Shown: one piece after another, positions 43,602-53,035 of the stretch | Numbering within the stretch: the first letter of the stretch is position 1 | Layout: every line of letters begins with the position of its first letter | NCBI RefSeq assembly: GCF_001277995.1 | Contig: NZ_CP009220.1 | Coordinates: forward strand, 930,001-994,000 | Direction of reading: 5' to 3' | DNA length: 64,000 bases | Source of the DNA: Corynebacterium deserti GIMN1.010 | GTDB taxonomy: Bacteria > Actinomycetota > Actinomycetes > Mycobacteriales > Mycobacteriaceae | Notes under the pieces: model-generated | The model's database searches: none | The model's input: only the letters and a program-made list of their open reading frames with translations | What the model was told of the DNA's origin: nothing | Translations under genes and position numbers: made by a program

Positions 43602-45331
43602 GATCGCGCCTCCGCGGTTTCCTGGGATTCGACGATTTCTTTGTAGGTTTCGGATGTGTCAAGCAGCTGCTGATGGGTGCCGATGCCTACGATTTTTCCG
43701 TGGTCCAACACGATGATCTGGTCAGCTTCCCGAATGGTGCTCACACGCTGGGCGACAATCAACTTGGTGGCGTGTGGCAGATGGGTGGCAAGTGCTCGGC
43801 GCAGGGCGGCATCGGTGGCGACGTCCAGGGCGGAGAACGAGTCGTCGAAAATATAGATCTCAGGCTTTTTCACCAACGCACGAGCAATGGCCAGGCGTTG
43901 GCGCTGGCCACCGGAGACATTGGTTCCACCTTGGGCGATAGCGGCCTCAAGTTCGCCTGGCATATCGCGAACAAAGTCGGAAGCCTGGGCAATGGCGAGA
44001 GCCTCCCACAGCTGCTCATCGGTGGCGTCTTCGTTTCCGTAACGGAGGTTGGAGGCTACCGTGCCTGAGAAAAGGAATGCCTTTTGGGGGACTAATCCAA
44101 TGCGTTCCCACAGCTCAAGGGGATCGTAGGTGCGTACGTTTTGCCCATCGACGGAAATTGAGCCGCTGGTGGCGTCGAAAAGCCTTGGTACCAGCCCGAT
44201 GAGGGTGGTTTTGCCCGCGCCCGTGGAACCAATGACCGCGGTGGTGCTGCCCGGGCGGATCGTGAAGCTTAAATCCTGCAAAACGGGCTGATCCGCGCCG
44301 GGGTAGGTGAATGTAGCGTCGGAAAATTCGATTGCACCCGTGCGTGATTGTGGTGTTTGCGGTGCTTCGGGCTGTGATACCGACGGCGTGGTGTCGAGGA
44401 CTTCGCCGACGCGATCTGCCGAGACGGCTGCGCGGGGAACCATGACGAACATGAAAGCGGCCATCATAACACCCATGAGGATTTGCATGATGTACTGCAA
44501 AAACGCAAACAGGGTGCCGATTTGGGTGGCGCCGGATTCCACTTGGAATGAGCCAAACCAGATTACGGCTACGGCGGAGACATTCATCACCAGCATGACT
44601 GCGGGGAACATTAAGGCCATGAGATTGCCGGCACGAAGGGCAATGTCGGCGAGGTCTTCGCTGGCTGAGGTGAAGCGTTTTCGCTCGGTGTCTTCGCGGA
44701 CAAATGCACGGATGACGCGGATGCCGGTCAGTTGCTCACGCATGATTTGGTTGATGCGGTCGACACGCTTTTGCATCAATTGGAACATCGGCACCATGCG
44801 CACGATAACGAGTGCCACGATGAGGATGAGCACGGGGATGCTCACGGCCATCAACCACGACAGACCAACGTCTTGGCGAACGGCCATGATGATGCCACCG
44901 ATGGCGAGCATTGGTGCGGAGATCATCAAGGTGGTGGTCATTTGAACCAACATTTGGATTTGTTGGACGTCGTTGGTGTTACGCGTGATCAGCGAGGGGG
45001 AACCGAAATGGCCCATCTCTCGCTCAGAAAAGCTGACCACTTTGCTAAACAGCGCAGCGCGCAGATCGCGACCCATGCCCATTGCCAACTTGGATCCGAA
45101 GTACACACCGGCGATCGCACAGGCAACTTGTACGAGGGTGAGTCCCAACATGATGGCGCCGGTTTTCCAGATATAGCCGATATCGCCTGTGACTACGCCG
45201 TTGTCAATGATGTCGGCGTTGAGTGTGGGTAGCCACAATGAGGTGATCGATTGGGCCAATTGGAAGATGATGACGGCTAGAATCAGCGGCCACGCCGGCC
45301 GTAGAAACCGCATCAATAAAGTCCACAGCAT
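43598..45331 (-). CDS. ABC exporter half-transporter, subunit 1
   Basis: Encodes 577 residues: six membrane helices then an ATPase with Walker A GSTGAGKTT and signature VSGGQRQ. Walker B reads IYIFDDSFSALD, where Asp replaces the catalytic Glu. This complements the altered signature of its partner: together they give one working and one degenerate ATP site. First gene of the pair. Twelve helices in total would form the exporter in the cell membrane. Confidence 0.88.
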   Translation of the reverse strand: MLWTLLMRFLRPAWPLILAVIIFQLAQSITSLWLPTLNADIIDNGVVTGDIGYIWKTGAIMLGLTLVQVACAIAGVYFGSKLAMGMGRDLRAALFSKVVSFSEREMGHFGSPSLITRNTNDVQQIQMLVQMTTTLMISAPMLAIGGIIMAVRQDVGLSWLMAVSIPVLILIVALVIVRMVPMFQLMQKRVDRINQIMREQLTGIRVIRAFVREDTERKRFTSASEDLADIALRAGNLMALMFPAVMLVMNVSAVAVIWFGSFQVESGATQIGTLFAFLQYIMQILMGVMMAAFMFVMVPRAAVSADRVGEVLDTTPSVSQPEAPQTPQSRTGAIEFSDATFTYPGADQPVLQDLSFTIRPGSTTAVIGSTGAGKTTLIGLVPRLFDATSGSISVDGQNVRTYDPLELWERIGLVPQKAFLFSGTVASNLRYGNEDATDEQLWEALAIAQASDFVRDMPGELEAAIAQGGTNVSGGQRQRLAIARALVKKPEIYIFDDSFSALDVATDAALRRALATHLPHATKLIVAQRVSTIREADQIIVLDHGKIVGIGTHQQLLDTSETYKEIVESQETAEARS

Positions 45332-45417
45332 GAAATTTTTCCTTTAGTTTTTGCTCCACCTGGGTGTGGTGGCTTTCCACGTCAAGCGTACGCGGTGGGG
45401 ATAACAGGGGACGGGCT

Positions 45418-45458
45418 TAGAAATACACTCTCAGAAATGCACTCTCAGAAATGCACTC
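45418..45458 (+). repeat. 14-bp tandem repeat between convergently spaced genes
   Basis: CACTCTCAGAAATG occurs exactly at 45426-45439 and 45440-45453, with a degenerate unit on each side. It lies between the ABC pair and the MprF-like gene, just after the latter's stop. Confidence 0.8.
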
Positions 45459-45470
45459 ATGCATATGCAC

Positions 45471-48014
45471 TTATGCCGCAGAAGCTTTCAACTTTGGCAT
45501 CCATCTGGTGATCACGCTGCTTAAGGGAAAATCGCCGACATAAGCAGCAGCAACAGCAATGCCGATGCCAGGTAAGTTGAGCTCATCGCGATAGCAGACA
45601 TACCAACGGTGGTGTTCGGGGTGGAACTTGTTTTTGGAGGCAGCCAGTGACTGGAATCCATAGAACGGTTCCATTGCTTTGCCCAAGAGATCGAGGATGG
45701 CGTCAAGGGAGCTGGCCTGCTCGGGGGTTGGAACCACGTCCGGCGCAGAATCTGACGTCCCAGCATCTGATGGCGCCGTGCTGAGTGGCGCACCGGACAT
45801 TGACATCCACGCAATCCCATGATCGTGGGCGTAGACCACGGCTTCGGACATGAGGAACTCAATGACAGACCGGAATCCATCTGGATCTCGTCGCATAACA
45901 TCAAGGGTGTAGCCTTCAATTTCACCGTTGGTGTACACGGGGAGCCAGCTGGTGACACCGTGGAGGTGCTCGGATTCATCGACGGCAAGGAGGAGGCGGG
46001 TGTCGGCGTCGGCAAGCTCTGTGACGGTGCCTAAAGTAAATCCCATTTCTGGTAGGGCTTTGTTTGATACCCATTCTTCAGAGAGTGCGATGATTTTTTG
46101 TTGCATCTCTGGGCCGACCTCTGCCCAGGAGGTCCACCGGGAGCTAATTCCTTCCTTGAGTGCGCGATTTCGGGCTGTGCGCACGTTTTGGAATTTCTTT
46201 CCCTTAAATTCTGCTGAATTGGCTCGGAGCACGGCTTCTTCTGCGACGCGCAGGCGATGCTGGCCGTCTGCGACGCGGGCAGCTGAGAAGTCTGCGCCCA
46301 CCGAGTACCAGGCGACAACCCAGCCTTGGGAGGTGGCGTAGTCTTCAAAACCGGCGGCAACCGTAGCCACAGTAGATACAGTAGATACGGCAGAAACAGA
46401 CCCCACGCCAGACCCACCAGCCACCACCGGTTCACCCAGCGTGACCGCAACGCCATTTTTCACCCGGTAGGCCACATATCCGGCGTCATGCGGTGCCCAC
46501 CAGTAGGAATTGCCGTCCCAAATGGTCATCCACGACAGGTGATCGCCGCTGCCGCCGCGCAGCAGTGCAGCTGCTTTCAGTTGGTCATCGTGCGCCTTCT
46601 GGTTGGGCACACCCATGAGCAACAAATACAGCATGACGGCGGTGACCAGCCAGAAGATGGTTCCAGTCCATTCAAAAACAGCCCAGCTGAAGGCGCCGCG
46701 GGGGAAGAGCTCATGGCTGAGCACGGTATCGATCGTCGGTGGCAGGTAGCGCATGGGTAGTTCTTTGAGCGCTAACGCAAAGGTCGCATGCGGGTGGAAT
46801 GCATGTGGAACGGCGAATGCAGAGAGCATCCACAACACGGCGGTTGACAGCCATGCAATCGCCATAGTCGCAATGGTGCGCCCTACGCGTGCGCGATCGA
46901 TCTTCACTGAAAATGCCCGTTGGGTTAACAGCAACACCACCGTTGCACCAATCCACGGCAAAATCACCATGAACACATTGAGGCCGGTGGAAAAGTTCGT
47001 GTCACCGGACAGACGGTTGAGCTGAAACACCAGCACGGCAATCGATAAGCCCTGCGCGATCAGCCCAATAATCCATGCGGCCCGGCGTCCGCGATGCAGA
47101 CCCATGGCAATAATGATGGTGAAAATCAAAGGCATGAGGTTGGCCACCATCGGGCCCACGCCATGCTGTTGGAGCTGGTCAAGCGCACCTTGGCAGGCAT
47201 CAGACACAGCATCGGCGTGGCACAAGTGATGCATGTGTTCTTCGGTGACCAGCGGCGCCCACATCAGTTCGGTGGCGGGGGAGAACGGTCCATGTGTGCG
47301 CGGATTCAGCGCGGCCACCACAGGGCCAGCGGCGACGGCGGTAACAATAATAGCCACCATGGTGCGCGTCTCACGCAGGCTGAGCGGGCCCGGAACCCAG
47401 TGCCACAGACTTAAAGATGCTTCTCGACGCCTCCGCCCGACCTCTCCGACGGTTATTCCCATCAGGATGGAGGTGAGCATGGTGACGTCGTTAAGCGTTC
47501 CTGTGTACAGCAGCAGCGTAAGCGCGACGCTGAGCAGCACCACCCTCGTGCGTCGGCGCCATAAAAGTGGCAAGGGTGCAGAGGCCAGCGCTGCGACGCC
47601 GAATACCCAGAAATCTGGGGTGAGGAGTGTGTCGGTGAGAAGGTCGTTGCCCCAGCGGTTTAGGTCGGCTTCTTCTACCAACGTGGCAATTGCGATGCTG
47701 ATCGGGATTGCGGTGATGTGTAGCGCCACAATGGCACTTAAGAATTTCCAGCTTCCGAGGATACGTTCTGCAGGCACTGCGAGAGCTGCGATCCACAGCA
47801 CTGACATCACCAGTCCCATGCGGGTGGGTGACGTTAGCCCTGCGGTGAAGATGCGTGGATCAGTCCACACCCAGGGCAAGGTTAAGCCCAAGGTGGTGGT
47901 GCCGCGAGCTTCCACCACTTCGTGCAGCACCCACATTGCAATCGCAATGATGATGCTCACCGGCGCAAAGCGCACCGATTTGGCAATCCATTTCAGCGCA
48001 AATGACACGTTCAT
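45471..48014 (-). CDS. MprF-like lipid aminoacyltransferase (DUF2156 domain)
   Basis: Encodes 847 residues. The N-terminal half has about 12 membrane helices including a rhomboid-like early part, and the C-terminal soluble domain (from about residue 490, starting LSWMTIWDGNSYWWAP) is the DUF2156/GNAT-like aminoacyl-tRNA transferase. MprF proteins use aminoacyl-tRNA to modify membrane lipids. C. glutamicum is reported to alanylate diacylglycerol and phosphatidylglycerol with proteins of this family; alanyl transfer is therefore the favoured inference. A short Val-Ser-Thr repeat sits at the domain linker (about 46366-46410). It overlaps the upstream esterase gene by 4 nt. Confidence 0.82.
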   Translation of the reverse strand: MNVSFALKWIAKSVRFAPVSIIIAIAMWVLHEVVEARGTTTLGLTLPWVWTDPRIFTAGLTSPTRMGLVMSVLWIAALAVPAERILGSWKFLSAIVALHITAIPISIAIATLVEEADLNRWGNDLLTDTLLTPDFWVFGVAALASAPLPLLWRRRTRVVLLSVALTLLLYTGTLNDVTMLTSILMGITVGEVGRRRREASLSLWHWVPGPLSLRETRTMVAIIVTAVAAGPVVAALNPRTHGPFSPATELMWAPLVTEEHMHHLCHADAVSDACQGALDQLQQHGVGPMVANLMPLIFTIIIAMGLHRGRRAAWIIGLIAQGLSIAVLVFQLNRLSGDTNFSTGLNVFMVILPWIGATVVLLLTQRAFSVKIDRARVGRTIATMAIAWLSTAVLWMLSAFAVPHAFHPHATFALALKELPMRYLPPTIDTVLSHELFPRGAFSWAVFEWTGTIFWLVTAVMLYLLLMGVPNQKAHDDQLKAAALLRGGSGDHLSWMTIWDGNSYWWAPHDAGYVAYRVKNGVAVTLGEPVVAGGSGVGSVSAVSTVSTVATVAAGFEDYATSQGWVVAWYSVGADFSAARVADGQHRLRVAEEAVLRANSAEFKGKKFQNVRTARNRALKEGISSRWTSWAEVGPEMQQKIIALSEEWVSNKALPEMGFTLGTVTELADADTRLLLAVDESEHLHGVTSWLPVYTNGEIEGYTLDVMRRDPDGFRSVIEFLMSEAVVYAHDHGIAWMSMSGAPLSTAPSDAGTSDSAPDVVPTPEQASSLDAILDLLGKAMEPFYGFQSLAASKNKFHPEHHRWYVCYRDELNLPGIGIAVAAAYVGDFPLSSVITRWMPKLKASAA

Positions 48015-49300
48015 GAGGAAAGTCCTCCTCGACCGGCAGCCCAGTCAAAGGTGTTGGCTAATGCGACGCGCCATACTTGGAAGGAATGCCCGCCGGCAAC
48101 TTCGTCAAAGGTGGTGGTCATACCCGCTTGGGCGGCGAGATCATTAAGGTGGGTGAGTGCTTCCACGGCACTTTTATCCGACGATCCAGCAATGAACGCC
48201 CCTTGGATGTGGGAGTACTTTCCGTCCTTGTCGGCGATGGATTGCTTGAGTAAATCTTCGGGGTTAACAGCAAGGAAGGCGTCTTCATCACCGTCAAAAA
48301 GCTGATTCACCGTCTGCTCACGGGTACCCAAGGTGGGTTCGGCCTGCCCAGAAAAATCTAAGAAGCTGCCATAGGAATCGGGGTAGTTGGTGATGATCTG
48401 CAAGGAACACGTTCCGCCGTAGCTTAAGCCGCCAATCGTCCATGTGTGTTGATCTGGATTGACTCTAAACTTTTGTTTGATCAGCATCGGGACATCCTGC
48501 GAGAGGTACGTCATCACGTTATTGTCTCCCGAATCAACGCACGCAGGATTTCCGCTAAATGACCCGGTGCCATCGACGCTGATCACAATCGGGCTAACCC
48601 CATCGTGGGTGGCTTGATAAGCATCAGCGATTTGCGAGGCCTCGCCACTGTCAAACCATTGCTTCGGCTCACCAGGATTTCCGGGCATGAGCACGATGAC
48701 CGGCAGTTGGAGGGAGGGATTTGTCCAATAGGCAGGTGGAATATAGGCGTAGGCGTCACGTGCATTGAACCCTGATTGAGAATCATCTGTCGTGCCAGCC
48801 AGTGGAACAGTCACCAGCGCGCCCACATTCCGCCCATCCAACGTGGGAGGAGATGACAGCGCTTCAAAGTCTGTGTAGGGCATCTCAACACTTGTCGGTT
48901 GGGCGTCAAATGATCCCACGGTGGGGTAGGGCTGATAGATGAGATTGCCCACCGCAGCGGTGTTCAATGCTGCGAGTAACGCGAATACCATTAATAAGGA
49001 GCGGCGCTTGCCAGATTTCCGAGGCAATGTCACTGCGCACAGTAATGCTCCAATCGCCAGGCCACCGGCACCATAAATAATCCAGGGTGTGGCGTCAGGG
49101 AACGGCTTCCACCATTTTTCTATGGTTAGCCACATCACGACCGTGATGACAGCGGCAAGGACAATGCTCACCGCGGTTCGGTGGCGCAGCCTTTTGGACA
49201 GGAGTCCGCTCACAATGACAAGAGCAGTAATGACAGCAACAGCGATGATGACTATCAGTGCTGTGGTATCTGTCAGCGAGATTGTTCGCCATGAATTCAC
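48011..49300 (-). CDS. Membrane-anchored esterase (mycolyltransferase-like fold), partner of the MprF-like protein
   Basis: Encodes 429 residues. Four hydrophobic helices fill the first 125 residues and anchor an extracellular alpha/beta hydrolase of the esterase D/antigen 85 type. The nucleophile lies in GGLSYGGTCS (Ser near residue 294) and the His near the end in GGHSFQVW. Translational coupling to the MprF-like gene suggests it hydrolyses or remodels the aminoacylated lipid, as reported for esterases paired with such synthases in other bacteria; a mycolate role is an alternative. Confidence 0.75.
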   Translation of the reverse strand: MNSWRTISLTDTTALIVIIAVAVITALVIVSGLLSKRLRHRTAVSIVLAAVITVVMWLTIEKWWKPFPDATPWIIYGAGGLAIGALLCAVTLPRKSGKRRSLLMVFALLAALNTAAVGNLIYQPYPTVGSFDAQPTSVEMPYTDFEALSSPPTLDGRNVGALVTVPLAGTTDDSQSGFNARDAYAYIPPAYWTNPSLQLPVIVLMPGNPGEPKQWFDSGEASQIADAYQATHDGVSPIVISVDGTGSFSGNPACVDSGDNNVMTYLSQDVPMLIKQKFRVNPDQHTWTIGGLSYGGTCSLQIITNYPDSYGSFLDFSGQAEPTLGTREQTVNQLFDGDEDAFLAVNPEDLLKQSIADKDGKYSHIQGAFIAGSSDKSAVEALTHLNDLAAQAGMTTTFDEVAGGHSFQVWRVALANTFDWAAGRGGLSS

Positions 49301-49402
49301 ATCGCTGATTATGCTCCCAGTTTCAGCTAGTAAGACATGCTGAATGGTGGGAAGTACATGGGAGTTTCCTTATCGTTGTGCGTTAGCAAACCACATGAAT
49401 GC

Positions 49403-50905
49403 TTAGAGCGACAGCGAACCATTGACAAGGCTAACGATGCCTGCGATCGCTGCGACCACCACCACGGTAACCACCACCCATTCAAAGGCATTAAATACTT
49501 TTTCCTTGCGGTACAGACGCGTCCATACATAAGGAATAAGTCCCGGAACCATTGCAATGGCACCGAAGAGAACATACTGAGGCTCGGCCGCATAAAACAG
49601 CCACACCGAATACACGGCAGCAACGACGCCAACGAGCAAATGTTTTTGGTTCTCTTGGCGCGGAATCTCAGGGCCTGAATCATCAAAGCGCGATCCAGCG
49701 TGCGGGTGGGTGAGACCTTTGCCTCGAGTGGCAAGCATGACCAAATAGATGGCAGAAAATAGATACGGCACCAAGTACAAGTTGGTGGCCAACTGCACCA
49801 TGGAAACATAGGTGGTTTCGTTGAGGAAGAACACGATGATGAACAACTGAATCACGATCGTGGAAATTAGCTGCGCCATCCATGCAGCACCGCGGCTGTT
49901 GATTGCGCCAATCTTGCGGGGAATCAATCCATCCATCGCCATGAGTGCAAGTGGTTCCGCACATAGCATCTGCCAAGACACATAGGCGCCAAGGACTGAT
50001 AAACACAGGCCAGCAGAAATCAACGCAGCACCCCACGGACCCACCACGGCTTCCAGTACAGAGGCCATAGAATTATCGGGGAGAGCAGCGAGTTCTTGTT
50101 GGGTGAGAACGCCGAAACTCAACGAGGAGATAGATACCAAAAGAAGCAGCACGGCGACAAAGCCAATGACGGTTGCGCGCCCCACATCGCTACGTGAACG
50201 CGCTTGGCGGGAATACACCGATGCGCCTTCCACACCGATAAACACCCATACGGTGTAAACCATGATGCCTTGCACCTGCTCAAATACACTGCCCACGTTG
50301 CCGTTGGTTGCCCAAAAATCGATGGTGAATTTCTCCCAGCTAAACCCCACAAACGCCACAATGATGACAAAGCACAGCAAGGGGAGAATCTTCACGATGG
50401 TGGTCAGCGTGGTCAAAAATGCCGCCTGCGATACTCCGCGCGCGACAACGCCAAACACCAGCCACGTCAGTGCGCTCACCGCCACGGCGGAAACAACAGG
50501 GTGGTCATCAGAGAAGATTGGCACGTAGTGGCCCAACGTGGAGAAAAACAGCGTCGCGTAACCCACCTGCGCGATAACTGAACCCAACCAATAGCCCCAC
50601 GCGGAGGAAAATCCGACGTAGTCGCCTAGGCCAACACGTGCGTAGGCGTAGACCCCAGAATCTAAATGTGGCTTGCGACGCGCCAAAATGTGGAACACAA
50701 ACGCCACCGCCAGCATGCCCACGCCGGCGATTGTCCAGCCTATAAGCATCGCGCCGGGGCCTGCAACGGATCCGATGTTTTGGGGGATCGAGAAAATTCC
50801 AGCGCCGACAGTTGATCCAATGATCAGCGCGATAAGTGTTCGCATAGATACAGTGCGGTTGTTCACTGCTCCCGTCGCACCATGAGAATCTGTTTGATTA
50901 AGCAC
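49403..50905 (-). CDS. lysI: Basic amino-acid permease, L-lysine importer
   Basis: Encodes 500 residues of an APA-family antiporter/permease with 12 or more helices. GSTVGAGIFSIPQNI in the first helix is the substrate-binding unwound segment. Gene order (esterase and MprF-like gene next door) matches the C. glutamicum lysI locus, whose product takes up L-lysine. The start is GTG at 50905. It is divergent from the small gene at 51006. Confidence 0.88.
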   Translation of the reverse strand: MLNQTDSHGATGAVNNRTVSMRTLIALIIGSTVGAGIFSIPQNIGSVAGPGAMLIGWTIAGVGMLAVAFVFHILARRKPHLDSGVYAYARVGLGDYVGFSSAWGYWLGSVIAQVGYATLFFSTLGHYVPIFSDDHPVVSAVAVSALTWLVFGVVARGVSQAAFLTTLTTIVKILPLLCFVIIVAFVGFSWEKFTIDFWATNGNVGSVFEQVQGIMVYTVWVFIGVEGASVYSRQARSRSDVGRATVIGFVAVLLLLVSISSLSFGVLTQQELAALPDNSMASVLEAVVGPWGAALISAGLCLSVLGAYVSWQMLCAEPLALMAMDGLIPRKIGAINSRGAAWMAQLISTIVIQLFIIVFFLNETTYVSMVQLATNLYLVPYLFSAIYLVMLATRGKGLTHPHAGSRFDDSGPEIPRQENQKHLLVGVVAAVYSVWLFYAAEPQYVLFGAIAMVPGLIPYVWTRLYRKEKVFNAFEWVVVTVVVVAAIAGIVSLVNGSLSL

Positions 50906-51005
50906 TCATACAAGGTAGTTGACCACGGGCGTGTGGGCGAAACTTCGCGTACCCTGAAGAGAGTATCTAAGAATCTCTTATTGCTAGGAAAGGTAGGAAA
51001 CCACC

Positions 51006-51221
51006 ATGGGTGTTTTTGACAGCGCCAAGAACAAAGCAAATGAATTTCTGAACTCCGACGCAGGCGAGCAGAAGTCGGATGAGCTCCTCGATAAGGCGGC
51101 AGACGCAGCCAAGGCACGTTTCGGCGAGGACAAGGCTGGCCACATTGATAAGGCACGTGAGGCTGCTGACCAGCGCATTGGCAACAATTCAGACGCAAAC
51201 CTTGAGGTCGAGCAGCGCTAA
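51006..51221 (+). CDS. Small hydrophilic antitoxin-like protein
   Basis: Encodes 71 residues with 40% or so charged residues and repeated Asp-Lys-Ala-Ala patterns (DKAADAAKARFGEDKAGHIDKA). It resembles the Rv0909-type antitoxin family. No partner toxin gene is visible: the next gene encodes MazG, a nucleotide pyrophosphatase, not a toxin. Two GGAAA/GGAAAC-type sites precede the ATG. It may instead be a stress-induced hydrophilin. Confidence 0.65.
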   Translation: MGVFDSAKNKANEFLNSDAGEQKSDELLDKAADAAKARFGEDKAGHIDKAREAADQRIGNNSDANLEVEQR

Positions 51222-51830
51222 TTGCACATCGTCGTTGTTGATCCTGCACACCCCGTCCTTCCCCTAAACTTCCTTGAGGCGGTCATTGGGCGGGGTGAGT
51301 CCGTGTGCGTTGACCCGGACTTTCCGGTAGACCTGTCGGGGCTTGGCATTATGGCGTCGATAAGCGGATCGTGGCTGGTAACCTGCAACCCCGCGCTTAT
51401 CGACGCGCCCGCCGCCCCCATCGATGAGGCTGTGCGCGTCATGCGCGCCGCAGTGGCCCGGGGTGAGTGGGAGAGGGCGCAAACGCACGAGAGTTTGATT
51501 CCGTATTTGGAAGAGGAATCGCAAGAGTTTATTGAGTCGATTTCTTCTGGCGATGATGAGCAGATGAAAAAGGAGCTGGGCGACGTCCTGCTCCAGGTGC
51601 TCTTTCATGCAGAAATCGCCGCTCGGGAGAATCGTTTTGATTTCTCCGACGTGGCGGCGAGTTTCGTTGCAAAAATGCGTTCCCGTTCTCCTTATTTATT
51701 CGATGGCTCCGAAGGGATTGTCGAGGTGGAGGTACAGGAACGGTTATGGGCTTTGGGGAAAGCCCGGGAAAGCAATCCGGGAACTTATCCGGTGATGAAG
51801 CTTGAGGACAGGTTAGAGGAAAATACCTGA
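51222..51830 (+). CDS. mazG: MazG-family nucleoside triphosphate pyrophosphohydrolase
   Basis: Encodes 202 residues. The metal-binding pattern EEESQEF (about residues 89-95) and KKELGDVLLQVLFHAE (about 107-122) are the MazG E-x-x-E and E-x-x-D motifs. Members hydrolyse aberrant NTPs or (p)ppGpp-related compounds. The N-terminal 65 residues are an extra piece not needed for catalysis. The start is TTG immediately after the previous stop. Its 3' end overlaps the convergent porC gene by 46 nt. It carries two motif copies, in opposite orientations 41 bp apart. Confidence 0.85.
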   Translation: MHIVVVDPAHPVLPLNFLEAVIGRGESVCVDPDFPVDLSGLGIMASISGSWLVTCNPALIDAPAAPIDEAVRVMRAAVARGEWERAQTHESLIPYLEEESQEFIESISSGDDEQMKKELGDVLLQVLFHAEIAARENRFDFSDVAASFVAKMRSRSPYLFDGSEGIVEVEVQERLWALGKARESNPGTYPVMKLEDRLEENT

Positions 51831-52159
51831 AGCTGGGTTATGAAGTCCTTTGGATCTTCCTTCACAATGCCACAGGTCAGTGCGCGGTTTGCGATGCGCT
51901 CAGAGTAGGCTGCAGCAACCAAGTTCATGGGAGCAGGAAGTTCACTGACAGCGCCTGAAGTGCGCAGATTGGTCGCAAGCTCAGAGCGGGTGGAGTTGGC
52001 GTGAGCAAGCCCGGAGTTGTAGACGGCAACGCGGAGGGCACCACAGTCGAAGTTGTCGATGATGGCATTGAGATCCTGGGCCTGTGCTGCAGCAGGGGTA
52101 AGACCTGCGGTCAGAGCAACGGTGGCAGCAGCGATAGTGGCAAGGCGACGTTTCTTCAT
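51785..52159 (-). CDS. porC: PorB-family secreted porin-like protein PorC
   Basis: Encodes 124 residues from the ATG at 52159 (GGAAG upstream); the longer frame adds a non-signal segment. The signal peptide ends AAAQAQD near residue 29. The mature part has two Cys (FDCGALR and LTCGIVK) placed as in PorB and a similar helical pattern. PorB and PorC are paralogues thought to form anion channels in the mycolate outer layer. It lies downstream of porB behind a terminator. Confidence 0.88.
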   Translation of the reverse strand: MKKRRLATIAAATVALTAGLTPAAAQAQDLNAIIDNFDCGALRVAVYNSGLAHANSTRSELATNLRTSGAVSELPAPMNLVAAAYSERIANRALTCGIVKEDPKDFITQLQVFSSNLSSSFITG

Positions 52160-52223
52160 ATTCTCAGACTTCCTGTGCGTGGTGGGGTTCAATTTGGTGG
52201 CAAAACTTCTTCGAATAAGAGAA

Positions 52224-52279
52224 AGCCACAACAGCCAAAATCATACGTTAATAAAGTGATGTATGTGACTGTTGTGGCT
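52224..52279 (-). terminator. porB terminator
   Basis: AGCCACAACAG (52224-52234) and CTGTTGTGGCT (52269-52279) form an 11-bp perfect stem, followed on the minus strand by TTTCTCTT. It lies between porB and porC. Confidence 0.8.
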
Positions 52280-52325
52280 TGTGTGATTAGTGGGGTTACC
52301 CCCGAACTAATCGCTCAACCGATCC

Positions 52326-52706
52326 TTAGGAAGAGAAGTTGGAGGACAGCTCGGAGAGGTAGGTGTCTTCCTTAACCAGGCCACAGGCCTGCGCGCGGTC
52401 TGCGATCTTTGCTGCTTCTGCAGCGTTCCAATCTCCAACCTGTGGGAATTGCTCGGTCAGGCCAGACTCACCCTTTGCGGTGATGGCTTCTGCGAGCTCA
52501 CGGTTGTATTGGCCCTCTTCAAGAACGCCAGCAGCGTTCAGGCCAGCCTCAAGAACTCCACATGCAACCCAGTTGTAGTCGGTGGACAGTTCCTTGTTGA
52601 TGGAGGAGATGCTTGCGAAATCAAATGCGGATGCTGGCGCTGCAAGTGCTGCAACTGCGATGCCTGCGGATGCGCCAACAACGGCAATGCGACGGAATAG
52701 CTTCAT
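52326..52706 (-). CDS. porB: Anion-selective cell-wall channel protein PorB
   Basis: Encodes 126 residues from an ATG with AGGAG 10 nt upstream. The signal peptide ends PASA, giving a mature protein starting FDFASISSINKEL of 99 residues, which agrees with known C. glutamicum PorB. Two Cys (WVACGV and AQACGLV) can form the structural disulphide. It makes an anion channel in the mycolic acid layer. Confidence 0.95.
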   Translation of the reverse strand: MKLFRRIAVVGASAGIAVAALAAPASAFDFASISSINKELSTDYNWVACGVLEAGLNAAGVLEEGQYNRELAEAITAKGESGLTEQFPQVGDWNAAEAAKIADRAQACGLVKEDTYLSELSSNFSS

Positions 52707-53035
52707 GGAACTCAAACTCCTAAGGTTAATCGATTCTTACGGGGTATGAAGTTGTTTCCCGCAATTATAATTTTGTGACGTGGCTCATTAAAGGCTCTAG
52801 TAATCATTTTTCGTAGATTTCCGGGTGTGAGTCGCAGGAAAAATTAGTATTTGACTGTGCTTATGTGAATGTTCTGGCAATAGCTTAAAAGCTGGAATTT
52901 AGTGGATTTTAAGTCTTCACTTAAGTCCATGGTGGGCGAATTGCAGTTGAGGTCAGGCAGTTGGTAGGGAAAGGTTAAGCGTCTCCCAGCCCGTAGATGT
53001 CAGCCTCAGGGGCGAAACCGGTATTATTGAACCCC
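52707..53035. other. 329-bp AT-rich intergenic region between porB and the transglycosylase gene
   Basis: Divergent promoters must lie here. TATTAT at 53022-53027 is a likely -10 for the plus-strand gene. I see no gene or repeat apart from short AAGCTTTT-like dyads near 52885. Confidence 0.5.

Noticed and set aside
51006-51830. Toxin-antitoxin module formed by the small hydrophilic gene and mazG
   Set aside because: MazG here is a nucleotide pyrophosphatase with intact metal motifs, not a toxin of the MazF type; adjacency alone is not enough.
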